Below are positions 1 to 11,535 of a DNA stretch of 64,000 nt, one piece after another. The stretch lies in contig CM061096.1 in NCBI GenBank assembly GCA_030770545.1, positions 14,179,501 through 14,243,500 of the forward strand, given 5' to 3'. The notes beneath the pieces are model-generated. The model searched no databases and had not been told where the DNA came from. It worked only from the letters and a program-made list of their open reading frames with translations. Each line of letters opens with the position of its first letter. Within the stretch, counting starts at the first letter, position 1. This DNA comes from Macropodus opercularis. Its lineage: Eukaryota > Chordata > Actinopteri > Anabantiformes > Osphronemidae. A program made the translations under genes and the position numbers.

Positions 1-585
1 AGCGAACAAGGTTGAAGGATGGGTTTCGTCAGCAAAAGCACTTTGGTTGAAGAATATTATCATAACCATGTTTGAAGTGACTTTTGCATTTTTTCATTAA
101 AGAAAGTTCTAGTAACAAAACTGAATGTTGTAAGACGAGGGGCTCAAGGCTAAAAACTGTTCATCATGTGGTCAAACACAAAGGCAGAGCTTTTGATTGT
201 TGGAATAAACATTTCTAGACATTTTCTATGTTGATGTTTATGTTCTGTAAAAGTCTTTTTAAACAAAAACTGTAGATTGACTAACTTATAATCACCAGTA
301 AGTTTAAATTTGTCTGAAACCTCACCTCACTACACTGTGTTTGTACTTGCGATACAACACACATTTGTGTGCTGTGATTTTAAACAGTTTTATTTATATA
401 AGCGAAACTTTCTTGACACTTGTTTGGTGATTTATGAAAATGTGAGTCTACCTTACAACACATGGATTATGATGTAGGTCACTTTATTATTTAGTTGTAC
501 TATATAGTATTATAATCATGTTGTCAGACAGCTGAGGGCTCCCAGTGGTTTTTGTATGACTCTTCGGTTATTGTCTCTCACTGTG

Positions 586-1030
586 CCTCTCTGGCGCAGT
601 AATAAACTGCCGTGTCCTCAGTCTTCAGACTGCTCATCTGCAGATACAGTTTACTGCTGGAGTCGTCTCTGGAGACGGTGAATCTCCCCTGGACTGACTG
701 GGAGTAATAGATCGGAGAGCTGGATGTTCCTATATAAGCGATCCACTCCAGCCCTTCACCAGGAGCCTGTCTCATCCAAGCAAAGTAGTAGCTTCTGAAT
801 GTGAACCCAGAGGTTGTGCAGGTCAGTTTGTGGGATTCTCCAGGTCTTTTAGCTGCTGGTTCAGATTCTGTCAGAGTCTGACCATCAACACCTGTCAAAC
901 CAAAAGGTGAAATGCTTTTCATGTTAGTAGAGACAATATACAGATATGTGCGACTGCGATGAGTGGAGACGGTTTCAGTACCTGCCCAGCAGAGCGTCAG
1001 GAGCATCAGTCCTGTGCTGTAGCCCATCAT
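586..1030 (-). CDS. ighv: IGHV segment V01, family A
   Basis: Heavy-chain variable segment that is joined to D and J by RAG. Leader exon 1030-982 encodes MMGYSTGLMLLTLCWAG; the intron is 90 bp (GTACTG donor, GACAG acceptor); V exon 891-586. The conserved Cys of FR1 (LTCTTSG), the Trp of FR2 (AWMRQ) and YYCAR of FR3 are all present. The RSS is canonical: heptamer 579-585 (CACAGTG), 23-bp spacer, nonamer 547-555 (ACAAAAACC). An octamer variant ATGCAAAG lies at 1103-1110. It is the V segment nearest to the expected D/J side in this window. I see nothing callable in 1-546 or 1111-1437, which are AT-rich. Confidence 0.93.
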
Positions 1031-1476
1031 GTTAAGCCAAGTGTCCACTGTTCCGTCCTGTGACCTCTGGAGACACATAAGTAGAGATGAAACACGTCTG
1101 AGCTTTGCATTAGCTCCTCCTCATCTGCAAGTCGACCTTCCTTGATAAAGCCATGTAGACACATAATGTTATGACTATACAGTAGTTTAGCTTGTACAGA
1201 ATATGCAAATGAAGTCTAACCTTTGCAAACGTACAAACTACATTATATAATTATCCATATTAATAATTTGTTGAGAAATGATGAGAAATGCTCAATATTA
1301 TATGTTACGTAACATTTATTTATTATTATATTTATTTTCCCAGCTGTTGCTTCTGCTTTTCTCAGCTGGTTCGGGTCATTCTTAGTGTGAGGGCTCCTCC
1401 TCTGGTGGATCCATGCTACTAATGTTTGGCTCTGAGGGGTTTTTGTTCATCTCTACTGATGGTTTGTGTTACTGTG

Positions 1477-1901
1477 ACTCTCTGGCACAGTAATAAACAG
1501 CAGAGTCTTCAGGCTGAAGGTTCTGTCCGTTTAGAGTCATTGTGTTGCTGGAGGAGTCTAAGCTGACGCTGAACTTGTTCTTTAGTGACTCTTTGAGGTA
1601 TGTGCTATATCCAAAATGTGCACTTCCAATCCACTCCAGTCCTTTCCCTGCAGGTTGTCTGATCCAGTGTGTGCGATAGCTGCTCACAGAGTAAGAGACC
1701 TGACAGCTGATGGTCAGACGTTGACCTGGCTGCACAGTCGCAGAGTCTAACTGTGTCAGCTGTTCACACTTCACACCTGCTAAAAAGAAAGAAAATGTTT
1801 TCATCAAAATGTCAAATTACTGTCCTTAGATAAGCTGCTGACGAAACCACAGACTCACAGGATCCAGCTGCCAACAGCAGCAGCAGAGCCGCAGCAAACA
1901 T
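1477..1901 (-). CDS. ighv: IGHV segment V02, family B
   Basis: Leader exon 1901-1859 (MFAAALLLLLAAGS, GTGAGT donor); V exon 1776-1477. The mature start is KCEQLTQLDSATVQPGQ. Cys in ISCQVSYS, Trp in THWIRQPAGKGLEWIG and YYCARESQ are intact. The RSS has a variant heptamer CACAGTA (1470-1476), a 23-bp spacer and nonamer ACAAAAACC (1438-1446). The promoter side has a TATA-like TATAAAA near 1952-1958 and octamer variant ATGCAAAC at 1985-1992. The remaining flank to 2475 is AT-rich with nothing callable, except that from about 2230 it belongs to a duplicated block also found at about 7.9 and 40.8 kb. Confidence 0.92.
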
Positions 1902-2513
1902 GGTGGAAGGTGGACCAGAGTGATGTGACCTCCTCTGAGTCTGGTGTGGACTTTTTATAGCTGAATGGTCTGTGAGGTCATTGTGTTTGCATATGGCATC
2001 ATCAGAAATATGAAGCTGATACACATGGGACTGAAAAGTGTAACTTGTTAGTGATAATTAATTACATTACACATTCAGCAGCCATGGAAATAGATAACAA
2101 CTGAATTCACTGAATATACAGTCAACACCTCCCACAGCCAGTTTACGATTAATCAGCTGTTAAGCTTATTACACTTGCTGTGGTTGTTTTACAGCTTTGC
2201 ACATAAAACATTTTTACACCGGGTCCACTGTTAATAGTAAATAACAAGACACTTTATTATCCACCAAATTATTCAAAATTCACTTGAAAGTGTTCATGTT
2301 TGTGAAATCAGGACATTATAACTGATTGGACATGTTGGTTCTGAAGGATACTGACAGGTTCCCAGAGATCAATGGGCTGAGGTGTCACATGTCATCATGA
2401 CTCACTTTGAAATCATGACTGTAAGTTTATGATTCATGGCATTTATTTGAGTTCAGGCTAAATAGTGACGTGGGGAGTTTTTGTGCAGCGTTTGTGCCTC
2501 TTGTGTCGCTGTG

Positions 2514-2966
2514 CTTCCCGAGCACAGTAATAAACGGCAGAGTCTTCAGCTGTCAGACTGCTCATCTGCAGATACACCTGGTTCTTATTGTTGTCTCTGG
2601 AGATGGTGAAACGGCCTTTAACTGACTCAGAGTAGTAGATGTAGCTACTGGTATCGCTGATAGTACTGATCCATTCCAGGCCTTTTCCAGCAGCCTGTCT
2701 GATCCAAGCGTTCCAGTAATGGCCACCAAACCCTGAATATGTGCAGGTCAGTCTGTGAGAGTCTCCAGGTCTTTTAACCGCTGCTTCAGACTCAGTCAGC
2801 GTTTGACCATCACTACCTGGAGAAATTCAAACTCATCATTGTCGACCGTGATGCAGCCATAGTGTGTTTATGTTCTGATCAGATCAAATTTGTTCTTACC
2901 ACCGCAGTTAATTAACAGGATCAGAATAACGGCTAAATAATCAGGTCTGGCCATAACAGGAGCCAT
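2514..2966 (-). CDS. ighv: IGHV segment V03, family D (subtype with 22-bp RSS spacer)
   Basis: Leader exon 2966-2900 encodes MAPVMARPDYLAVILILL then INCG; V exon 2816-2514, open throughout. The mature start is GSDGQTLTESEAAVKRPGD. FR1 Cys (LTCTYSGFGG), CDR1 GGHYWNA, FR2 WIRQAAGKGLEWIS and YYCARE are intact. The RSS is unusual: heptamer CACAGCG at 2507-2513, 22-bp spacer, nonamer ACAAAAACT at 2476-2484. Octamer variant ATGCAAAC lies at 3040-3047. V08 is a near-copy including its flanks. Because the leader Met is in a separate exon, a simple Met-to-stop scan misses this V exon. Confidence 0.87.
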
Positions 2967-3420
2967 TGGTCAGATCTCAGTCTTCAGTCTGTGCTGTCGT
3001 CTCTGCTCGTCACCACAAATGAAGGGTGGAAGGAGTCAGGTTTGCATTGACTCCTCCTTTTTACAAATCACCCAAACAAAAATAACTTCTGCTTCCTAAT
3101 ATTTATTATATCCAAATAACGTATATTCAGTTATTTAAATCTGTCAGAATTAAGGTTTAATAAACCAACTGGAAGAGAGACGTGACCTTGTTCAGTCATT
3201 ATGATTAAGTTTATTGTCATTTAATTAGATATTTAACTATTTATTTTAATTCCAGTACCGAATAATGATAATTACATAATAAGTGATATTAATATATTTA
3301 CGTTATAAATCATAAACATGAATTAACTTTAGTTTTTTCTAAGATTTGATACAAATTCAACTTGTATTTGGCAAGAATCACAACGTTGATAATTCATGAG
3401 CATCTTAAATTCATTAGTGA

Positions 3421-3510
3421 TCTCAGAGCCTCCTCCTCTGCTGGTTTCATGTGTGAATGTTTGGCTCTGAGGGTTTTTGTTCATCTCTACTGATGGTTTC
3501 TATTATTATT
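3421..3510 (-). other. Orphan IGHV 3' flank with nonamer and no V exon
   Basis: This stretch matches the conserved 3' flank of family B and D segments (CTCCTCCTCTG block, TTTGGCTCTGAGGG, then nonamer ACAAAAACC at 3472-3480 and most of the spacer). After TGATGGTTT it runs into AT-rich DNA with no heptamer or V exon. It looks like the abandoned RSS side of a family B or D segment, cut off by recombination when V04 came to lie here. The rest of 2967-3614 is AT-rich, with the V03 promoter at its start. Confidence 0.6.
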
Positions 3511-3653
3511 ATTTTTTCCTAATCATGTAAGATGCAATTTTAATGAGAAACTGTGTTTGTTCTAAAGATTTTCTTTCGTGATCTTCAGATAATAGGCGTC
3601 TAATGACTAGTAGAGGATTTTGTCCAGCTCTTCCACCAACTTCAGTCACTGTG

Positions 3654-4100
3654 TCTCTGGCACAATAATAAACAGCCGAATCTTCAGTCTTCAGACTGTT
3701 CATCTGCAGAAACAGCTGCTCTCTGCTGTTGTCTCTGGAGATGGTGAACCGGCCTTTGACTGACTCAGAGTAGAAGATGTAGCTACTGCTGGTTGGATGT
3801 ATATAAGCGATCCACTCCAGGCCTTGACCAGGAGCCTGTCTGACCCAAACCATCTCGTAGCTACTAAATGTGAATCCAGAGGTTGTACAGGTCAGTTTGT
3901 GAGATTCTCCAGGTCTTTTAACTGCTGGTTCAGATTCTGTCAGAGTCTGACCATCAACACCTGTCATGACAATTAAGAGATCAATTACAAATGTTACACT
4001 GGCAGCATAAAGTAAAACATAACAGAGGTTGGTGAATATCTGCACCTGCACAGCAGACAGTCAGAAGCAGGAGCCCCAGTCCTGTGCTGTAGCCCATCAT
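3654..4100 (-). CDS. ighv: IGHV segment V04, family A
   Basis: Leader exon 4100-4046 (MMGYSTGLGLLLLTVCCAG, GTGCAG donor); V exon 3960-3654. CDR1 FTFSSYEMVW, CDR2 YIHPTSSSYIFY; Cys, Trp and YYCARD are present. RSS: canonical heptamer CACAGTG (3647-3653), 23-bp spacer, nonamer ACAAAATCC (3615-3623), the type used by most family A members here. Octamer variant ATGCAAAA lies at 4158-4165. The 130 bp downstream of the RSS are shared with V05. The flank 4166-4842 is AT-rich with nothing callable before that copied part. Confidence 0.93.
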
Positions 4101-4882
4101 GTTACGCTGTGTGTCCACTGTTGTCTGTCGGCCTTTTGTAGATGAGCAGAAGTGGAGTTTTGCATAAACTCCTCCTCACAGCATAGATTTAAATTAGATC
4201 TCATTCACTATTTCACCACTTGATGAAACCAGAGACTGTGTAGTCAGAGTATGTTATAAAAGTGATTCCCTTCACTAGATTCAACTATTTTATCATTTGT
4301 TCTTGAAGAGTATCATAACACCTGCCTGTGCTGCTAATGGAGACGCTTATGCCTCTAATGAATTCACAGTAGAGCGTTTACACGGCAGCTATAGACGCTC
4401 TCATCATTATTTCCATTAAATACCAGGCCACTTATAACAAACAGGAAATAACAGCTGCTCCTTTCACGTTTCATTTCTGTGCCACTGGCTAAAGTCATAT
4501 TTCTGACTTTCTTGGTTATTGTCATCTCAAGTGACATGTTCTGCTGCCACCTGACAGAAACACATTAGTTAATGTGAAAACGTCTCTGTTCATGGCTTAA
4601 CACAGTTTGATGGATCAGGACAATTAGTTCAGTTAATAGCAGCTTCATTAGTTTATTAGTATTTTATTGTTTTTTCTTTTTAAAATGGTCATGACTCATA
4701 TAATCATTTTAATATTTACTGTATGTATATAACTGAATTATTTTTCCTAATCATGTCAGATGAAATATTAATGAGTAACTGTGTTTGTTCTAAAGATTTT
4801 CTTTCGTGATCTTCAGATAATAGGCGTCTAATGACTAGTAGAGGATTTTGTCCAGCTCTTCCACCAACTTCAGTCAAATGTG

Positions 4883-5316
4883 TCTCTGGCACAATAATAA
4901 ACAGCCGAATCTTCAGTCTTCAGACTGTTCATCTGCAGAAACAGCTGCTCTCTGCTGTTGTCTCTGGAGATGGTGAACCGGCCTTTGACTGACTGAGAGT
5001 AGAAGATGCTGCTACTGATGGTTGGATGCATAGCAGCGATCCACTCCAGGCCTTGACCAGGAGCCTGTCTGACCCAAACCATATAATAGCTTCTAAATGA
5101 CAATCCAGAGGTTGTACAGGTCAGTTTGTGGGATTCTCCAGGTCTTTTAACTGCTGGTTCAGATTCTGTCAGAGTCTGACCATCAACACCTGTTAAAAAT
5201 AAAACAATATTAATTAACATCATGAGCTTAAACAAACTTTGATTCCATTTCAGCTAAACCACACTTTCACCTGCCCAGCAGACAGTAAGAAGCATCAGCG
5301 CTGCGCTAAAGCCCAT
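4883..5316 (-). CDS. ighv: IGHV segment V05, family A, damaged RSS
   Basis: Leader exon 5316-5271 (MGFSAALMLLTVCWAG); V exon 5189-4883, open, with LTCTTSG, MVWVRQAPGQGLEWIA and YYCARD. CDR2 is MHPTISSSIFY. The RSS looks broken: where V04 has CACAGTG this copy reads CACATTT (4876-4882), and there is one extra base, so the spacer to nonamer ACAAAATCC (4843-4851) is 24 bp. Since the second half of the heptamer is altered, rearrangement is probably rare or absent. Octamer variant ATGCAAAA lies at 5387-5394. In 5395-5854 I see no gene; a plus-strand frame at 5697-5879 looks accidental. Confidence 0.85.
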
Positions 5317-5893
5317 CGTGTTAAAGCGTGTGTCCACTGTTTAATGTCAAGTCGTCCTCTCTGCACATAAATACACAACATGGGCATTTTGCATTGACTC
5401 CACCTCACAGGGAGGATACAACTACAACAGACTTCACCTGAAACGATGACTGACCAGGAAGCAGCAAACAAATATCTAGTATATAATTATGGACGTTAAT
5501 GTGACTGTTCACAATATGACAAACTATAATTCAACAATGAGCATCAATCTGTGAAATTGTGGAAGAAAAGTTGTCCTTAAAACTTTCTGTCATACTTTAT
5601 TTACAGTGCAGCATTTTGTCGATTATTATTGCCTGAGCGTCTGGAAAACGTTAATTCCTGCCTGAAAACTAGCTTCACATTGAAACTGTCAGTGGCTTGT
5701 GTCGTGCAGTTGTGTCTTTGAAGAGACGCATCCAGGGGAAGTCAAGCAGGACGTCACAGACCAAACTGGCAGCTGCTCATTCACAGTCATGCTCTTCATT
5801 TACTGGAGCTGTGCTCTGCTGCCGCCTGCTGGGACGGATTCAAACATTACGTAGAGTTTTTGTTAAGCCTCTGTGTTGACTTTAACCACTGTG

Positions 5894-6361
5894 AGTGTCT
5901 GGCACAGTAATACACAGCAGAGTCCTCTGGCCTCAGGTTGGACAGTTTCAGGTACGTCATGCTGTTGCTGTTGTCTCTGGTGATTTCTATCCGTCCTTGC
6001 AGGCTGCTGGCATTGTTAATTCTACCACCAGCCCAGCGAACCCCCATCCATTCCAGGGGTTTTCCTGCAGGTTGTCTGATCCAGTGCATATGATAGTTGC
6101 TAAATGTGAACCCAGATCCCCTGCAGGAGAGACTGAGGGTCTCTCCAGGCGTCTTCACTACTGGAGTGGAAGGAATGGACTCCATGCTCTGACCTGAACA
6201 ACCTGACGACATTAGGGAAGAGAAACGAAGCGAGTGAGACCAGCATCTGTGAGGTTGGGTGGTACTGTGTCACTAAGTGACCATCAGTGGATGCTGTCTG
6301 ATAAAATGAACTCACAGGACAGAGACCAAGCCGCCAGCAGTAGAGTCAGTGTGTTCATCAT
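5894..6361 (-). CDS. ighv: IGHV segment V06, family C
   Basis: Leader exon 6361-6316 (MMNTLTLLLAAWSLS, GTGAGT donor); V exon 6193-5894 starting QSMESIPSTPVVKTPGE. CDR1 FTFSNYHMHW; CDR2 RWAGGRINNASSLQG contains an N-A-S glycosylation sequon. YYCARHSQ ends the segment. RSS: CACAGTG 5887-5893, 23-bp spacer, nonamer ACAAAAACT 5855-5863. A perfect octamer ATGCAAAT lies at 6445-6452. V37 is the closest copy, and the shared block runs upstream through V07. In 6453-7102 nothing is callable beyond this duplication. Confidence 0.93.
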
Positions 6362-7141
6362 CCTGGAGCTGCAGATGTGAGCTCTGACGCTCTGCCCTCA
6401 GTTTAAGAGCCATCAGCAGGACAGATGAGCACTGCAGGCTGAACATTTGCATCAGGACGTCGTGGAGGAGGGGGTGGCTGCTGTCCCAAGTGTTCCAGTT
6501 ATACTGGAAGTTCTCATTAGTGGAAGTTTTAAACAGGAAATGTGCTCTGTGTCATACAAGCACCATTTAAACTACATGATTTCAGTGGTTGATGACTGGT
6601 TATAACATTTATCAAGTGTTTTTATCTGGAATGTTGATATTGTTATGATGATCACGATATTGATTTTACAAAATGTATGTGACAAACATTCTGCATCTGA
6701 AATAGCAGGAACTGTTGATGTTTGGATTTTTATTTACTGTATGAAGCACATTCACAATCAAAATACTTACATTGTTAGAGGAGGATTTTAAAAGAAGAAC
6801 CTGAAACTTTTTGACTTCACACTTTTTATAAAATGTGTTTTTAAATGAGGGTAACTCCAGCTACAAAAAGAGAGTTTTTGTCGTGAGGTGTGTTTCATTG
6901 AACTGAACTATCGAAATTAAGAGTTTTGTAATTGCAGCTGTTATTTTATTGTAGGAGCCTTTGGCTGTGATCAAATCCAGTGAAAGCTTAAAAACAAAAA
7001 GTAAAAACAATCAAGGTTTTATTTTTACATTTTAGAAGAATCACCAACAAACAAGACACCACTATGTAAAACAGAAGTAATGTGCATCTGATGAGTGTTG
7101 TAGGATTTTGTCCAGCTCTTCCACCAACTTCAGTCACTGTG

Positions 7142-7584
7142 TCTCTGGCACAATAATAAACAGCCGAATCTTCAGTCTTCAGACTGTTCATCTGCAGAAA
7201 CAGCTGCTCTCTGCTGTTGTCTCTGGAGACGGTGACCCGGCCTTTGACTGACTCAGAGTAGTAGATGTCGCTACTGCTGGTTGGATGCATAGCAGCGATC
7301 CACTCCAGGCCTTGACCAGGAGCCTGTCGGATCCAAGCCATCCAGGAGCTACTAAATGACAATCCAGAGGTTGTACAGGTCAGTTTGTGGGATTCTCCAG
7401 GTCTTTTAACTGCTGGTTCAGATTCTGTCAGAGTCTGACCATCAACACCTGTTAAAACAAAACAAGGAAGTGAATCAGTCACTTTTTACGTCTAATTGTT
7501 AGTGAGACTCCACATAAAGGCTGCTGAACAAACTTCACCTGCACAGAGGGAAACTAAAAGCAGCAGCCCTGTCCTGTAGTCCAT
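7142..7584 (-). CDS. ighv: IGHV segment V07, family A
   Basis: Leader exon 7584-7539 (MDYRTGLLLLVSLCAG); V exon 7448-7142. CDR1 LSFSSSWMAW; CDR2 MHPTSSSDIYY; FR2 WIRQAPGQGLEWIA; YYCARD present. RSS: CACAGTG 7135-7141, 23-bp spacer, ACAAAATCC 7103-7111. Octamer variant ATGCAAAA at 7649-7656. V38 is the duplicated counterpart 33 kb away. In 7657-8140 the tail from about 7900 is the block also present at 2.23 and 40.8 kb; nothing else is callable. Confidence 0.93.
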
Positions 7585-8178
7585 GATTCTACACGTCCAC
7601 TGTTGTTCACCTTCCTCTCTGCAACAAGATAAATTAAAGCCATCAGAGTTTTGCATTGACTCCGCCTCAGAGGGAGGATGCAGCTACATGACATTTGAAT
7701 TGAATGGACATCTGTATGTAATGAACATCTGGATGATGAGGAGCTCGAGGAACTGACTGGTCCTGAACAGATGATACCTGAGTAAAGTAAAGACTCACTG
7801 ATCACCAATCCACCAGCCAAATATTTAGACCCCTGACTAATACTAATACTAATATCAATGATGATAACAGTAATACACAGTATAACATCTGATGTTGGGA
7901 AATAAATAACAAGACACTTTATTATCCACCAAATTATTCAAAATTCACTTGAAAGTGTTCACGTTTGTGAAATCAGGACATTATAACTGATTGGACATGT
8001 TGGTTCTGAAGGATACTGACAGGTTCCCAGAGATCAATGGGCTGATGTGTCACATGTCATCATGACTCACTTTGAAATCATGACTTTAAGTTTATGATTC
8101 GTGGCATTTATTTGAGTTCAGGCTAAACAGTGACTTGGGGAGTTTTTGTGCAGCGTTTGTGCCTCTTGTGTCGCTGTG

Positions 8179-8630
8179 ACTCTGAGCACAGTAATAAACG
8201 GCAGAGTCTTCAGCTGTCAGACTGCTCATCTGCAGATACACCTGGTTCTTATTGTTGTCTCTGGAGATGGTGAAACGGCCTTTAACTGACTCAGAGTAGT
8301 AGATGTAGCTACTGGTATCGCTGATAGTACTGATCCATTCCAGGCCTTTTCCAGCAGCCTGTCTGATCCAAGCGTTCCAGTGATGGCTACTAAACCCTGA
8401 ATATGTGCAGGTCAGTCTGTGAGAGTCTCCAGGTCTTTTAACCGCTGGTTCAGACTCAGTCAGCGTTTGACCATCAGTACCTGGAGAAATTCAAACTCAT
8501 CATTGTCGACCGTGATGCAGCCATAGTGTGTTTATGTTCTGATCAGATCAAATTTGTTCTTACCACCGCAGTTAATTAACAGGATCAGAATAACGGCTAA
8601 ATAATCAGGTCTGGCCATAACAGGAGCCAT
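8179..8630 (-). CDS. ighv: IGHV segment V08, family D (22-bp RSS spacer)
   Basis: Leader exon 8630-8564 (the MAPVMARPDYLAV type seen in V03); V exon 8480-8179, open by my reading: TDGQTLTESEPAVKRPGD, CDR1 FSSHHWNAW, CDR2 TISDTSSYIYY, ending YYCAQS rather than YYCAR. RSS: heptamer CACAGCG 8172-8178, 22-bp spacer, nonamer ACAAAAACT 8141-8149. Octamer variant ATGCAAAC 8704-8711. It is near-identical to V03 across the gene and about 1 kb of flank. In 8712-9213 I see only AT-rich DNA shared in part with 3.05-3.4 kb. Confidence 0.88.
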
Positions 8631-9252
8631 TGGTCAGATCTCAGTCTTCAGTCTGTGCTGTCGTCTCTGCTCGTCACCACAAATGAAGGGTGGAAGGAGT
8701 CAGGTTTGCATTGACTCCTCCTTTTTACAAATCACCCAAACAAAAAATAACTTCTGCTTCCTAATATTTATTATATCCAAATAACGTATATTCAGTTATT
8801 TAAATCTGTCAGAATTAAGGTTTAATAAACCAACTGGAAGAGAGACGTAACCTTGTTCAGTCATTATGATTTAGTTTATTGTCATTTAATTAGATATTTA
8901 ACTATTTATTTTAATTCCAGTACCGATAAATGAAATTAGATATTTAACAGTTTCATTTCATTTCAGTATTGATGAATGATAATTACCTAATAAATTATTA
9001 TATTTACATTATAAATCATAAACATTAATTCACTTTTGTTTTCTCTAAAGTTTGATATAAATTCAACTTTATAAGATGTGTGAAAATAAAAGCAAGTTAA
9101 AAATTTGGCAACAATCACAACGTTGATGATAATTCATGAGCATCTTAAATTCATTAGTGATCTAAGAGCCTCCTCCTCTGGTGGATCCATGCTACTGATG
9201 TTTGGCTCTGAGGGGATTTTGTTCAGCTCCACTCATGGTTTGTGTTACTGTG

Positions 9253-9675
9253 ACTCTCTGGCACAGTAATAAACAGCAGAGTCTTCAGGCTGAAGGTTCT
9301 GTCCGTTTAGAGTCGCTGTGTTTCTGGAAGTGTCCAGATCGATACTGAACTTGTTCTTCAGTGAATCTTTGTAATATGAAGTGCTGCCAACTCTCATCCC
9401 AATCCACTCCAGTCCCTTCCCTGCAGGTTGTCTGATCCAAGCTGTCCAGTAGCTGCTCACAGAGTAAGAGACCTGACAGGTGATGGTCAGACGCTGACCT
9501 GGCTGCACAGTCGCAGAGTCTGGCTGAGTCAACTGTTCACACTTCACACCTGCAAAGAAAAATTATTTTGTAAAAATTGATAGAAGTATGAATAGAAAAG
9601 CTGTTGAGTTTGATCAACCCAGAGAGACTCACAGCATCCAGCTGCCAGCAGCAGCAGCAGCGCTACAGGAAACAT
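9253..9675 (-). CDS. ighv: IGHV segment V09, family B
   Basis: Leader exon 9675-9633 (MFPVALLLLLAAGC); V exon 9549-9253. CDR1 YSVSSYWTAW; CDR2 MRVGSTSYYKD; YYCARESQ. RSS: variant heptamer CACAGTA 9246-9252, 23-bp spacer, nonamer ACAAAATCC 9214-9222 (a family A-type nonamer on a family B segment). Octamer variant ATGCAAAC at 9755-9762. The 700 bp up to 10467 are AT-rich and show nothing callable. Confidence 0.92.
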
Positions 9676-10506
9676 GGTTTATGGTGAAGCAGATGTGCTG
9701 TGAACTGTCCAAAGGACTTTATAGCTCAGAGACACAAGAAACGTCACCGGGTGTGTTTGCATAGTATCAAACAGATGAAGACTCAAAGTTTGTTTGCATA
9801 GAATCAAACAGATGAAGACTCAAAGGTTGTTCACTGTAACTGAGGACAATTCTTTAAATGCACATGATCAAATGTTTTTTAAAAAGTCTTGTCACTGTAA
9901 ACTACTAAAGCACTAATTCTGTATATTCAACTGAAAACCATATGGATGAATATGAATAAGACAATGTTGAAACAGTTGAACAACAATACTTTAGTCCTCA
10001 CAGTTAAATAAATCTATTCACTCTGTAAACGTTGCTTTAAAAATGCACAACAACAATTTAGCTTTTTTGTTTTACTTTACTAAACTCAGCATTAGAGGAT
10101 TTACATTCTTATTTGATAATAATCAGTCCAGACCTGATGGCTGTTCCAGTTTTTGTTGTGTCAGTGTGATCAGCTAATTATATGCTAGTTTGGCATTTTG
10201 CCTTGAAAAAGGAAACATTTTACTTTGAAGTTTTCTAAAAGTGTATTTCTGATCTAAGTCGTTTACAGGTGAACCAACTCTTGTAAAATGAGAAGGAGCA
10301 GAAAAAGTTCAGTATGATTAATATACAATTTAATTATTATTAGGGACATTTGTGATCATCATTTTCACATTGGCCTCTTGAATCTGCATGATTTAATACT
10401 ATTAAACTATTTTAATAACAACATGAGGTAGTTGAGGTTTCTGAGTCCAGTAAAAGTTGCTGCTGCAGGATTTTGTACAGCTGGTTAACAGACTTCAGTC
10501 ATTGTG

Positions 10507-10949
10507 TCTCTCGAGCACAGTAATAAACAGCAGAATCCTCAGTCTTCAGACTGTTCATCTGCAGTTTCAGCAGCTTCCTGCCGTCGTCTCTGGAGATGGT
10601 GAACCGGCCTTGGACTGACTGAGAGTAGAACCTTCTGCTACCACTACCGCTATCGTGCCAGGCGATCCACTCCAGACCTTTCTCAGGAGCCTGTCGGATC
10701 CAGGCCATGTAGTTGCCACTAATTGTGAGTCCAGTTGCTGCACAGGTCAGCGTGTGTGATTCTCCAGGTCTTTTAACCGCTGGTTCAGATTCAGTCAGAG
10801 TTTGACTGTTAACACCTGTGGGACAAACATAAATATAATAATTCGCTGTAAGTTGGCAGCTCCTTAAAGATGCGTTCAACTGGTTTTGCTGGTTTGTTCT
10901 GACCTGCCCAGCAGAGCGTTAACAGCAGGAGTCCTGTCCCACAGACCAT
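10507..10949 (-). CDS. ighv: IGHV segment V10, family A
   Basis: Leader exon 10949-10904 (MVCGTGLLLLTLCWAG); V exon 10815-10507 starting GVNSQTLTESEPAVKRPGE. CDR1 LTISGNYMAW; CDR2 WHDSGSGSRRFY; FR3 has DDGRKLLKLQMNS, a divergent strand; YYCARETQ. RSS: heptamer CACAATG (10500-10506, one change from consensus), 23-bp spacer, ACAAAATCC 10468-10476. Octamer variant ATGCAAAG 11003-11010. It has no close copy in the window. In 11011-11496 I see only AT-rich DNA with a short TA run at 11167-11182. Confidence 0.92.
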
Positions 10950-11535
10950 CGTGTCGAACTGTGTCCACTGTTCACTGTCGTCCGCAGATAAGAAGATCCG
11001 AGCTTTGCATGAGCTCCTCCTCTCAGTGAGAAGAGAACTCGCTTGGCTTGTTTAATTTAAATTTGTCTTCACGTGTCTGCTTGAAGTCCAGCACAGTTTC
11101 ACTTAGTACACAGTTAGATTTTCCTTCACTTCACGTGTCAATATTGTGGCCAAACACACACACATCTATATATATATATATGAAAAACGAAAAGAGCTTT
11201 GTTTAATCACAATAACAGTAGATACATTATCATCATGAACATTATTTACAGCAATAAATTTTGTTGAATGTACTGTAAGATTTGTGCAATTTTTAAGAAA
11301 TTATGAAAGTCATCAACAATAATCAATTGTCTCTAAAATATTTTAATACCATTAAAACATAAATGACATTATATATATTATATTTTTTATCACTATATTT
11401 ACATTTATATAGTATATATGCATTTTCCCTAATGATCATTCCTGGTGTGAGGCTCCTCCTCTGGTGGATCCATGCTACTAATGTTTGGCTCTGAGGGGTT
11501 TTTGTTCATCTCTACTGATGGTTTGTGTCACTGTG

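Noticed and set aside
1..546. Possible D or J segments or constant exons on the D/J side
   Set aside because: No short segment flanked by paired RSSs and no constant-domain sequence is visible; these should lie outside the window.
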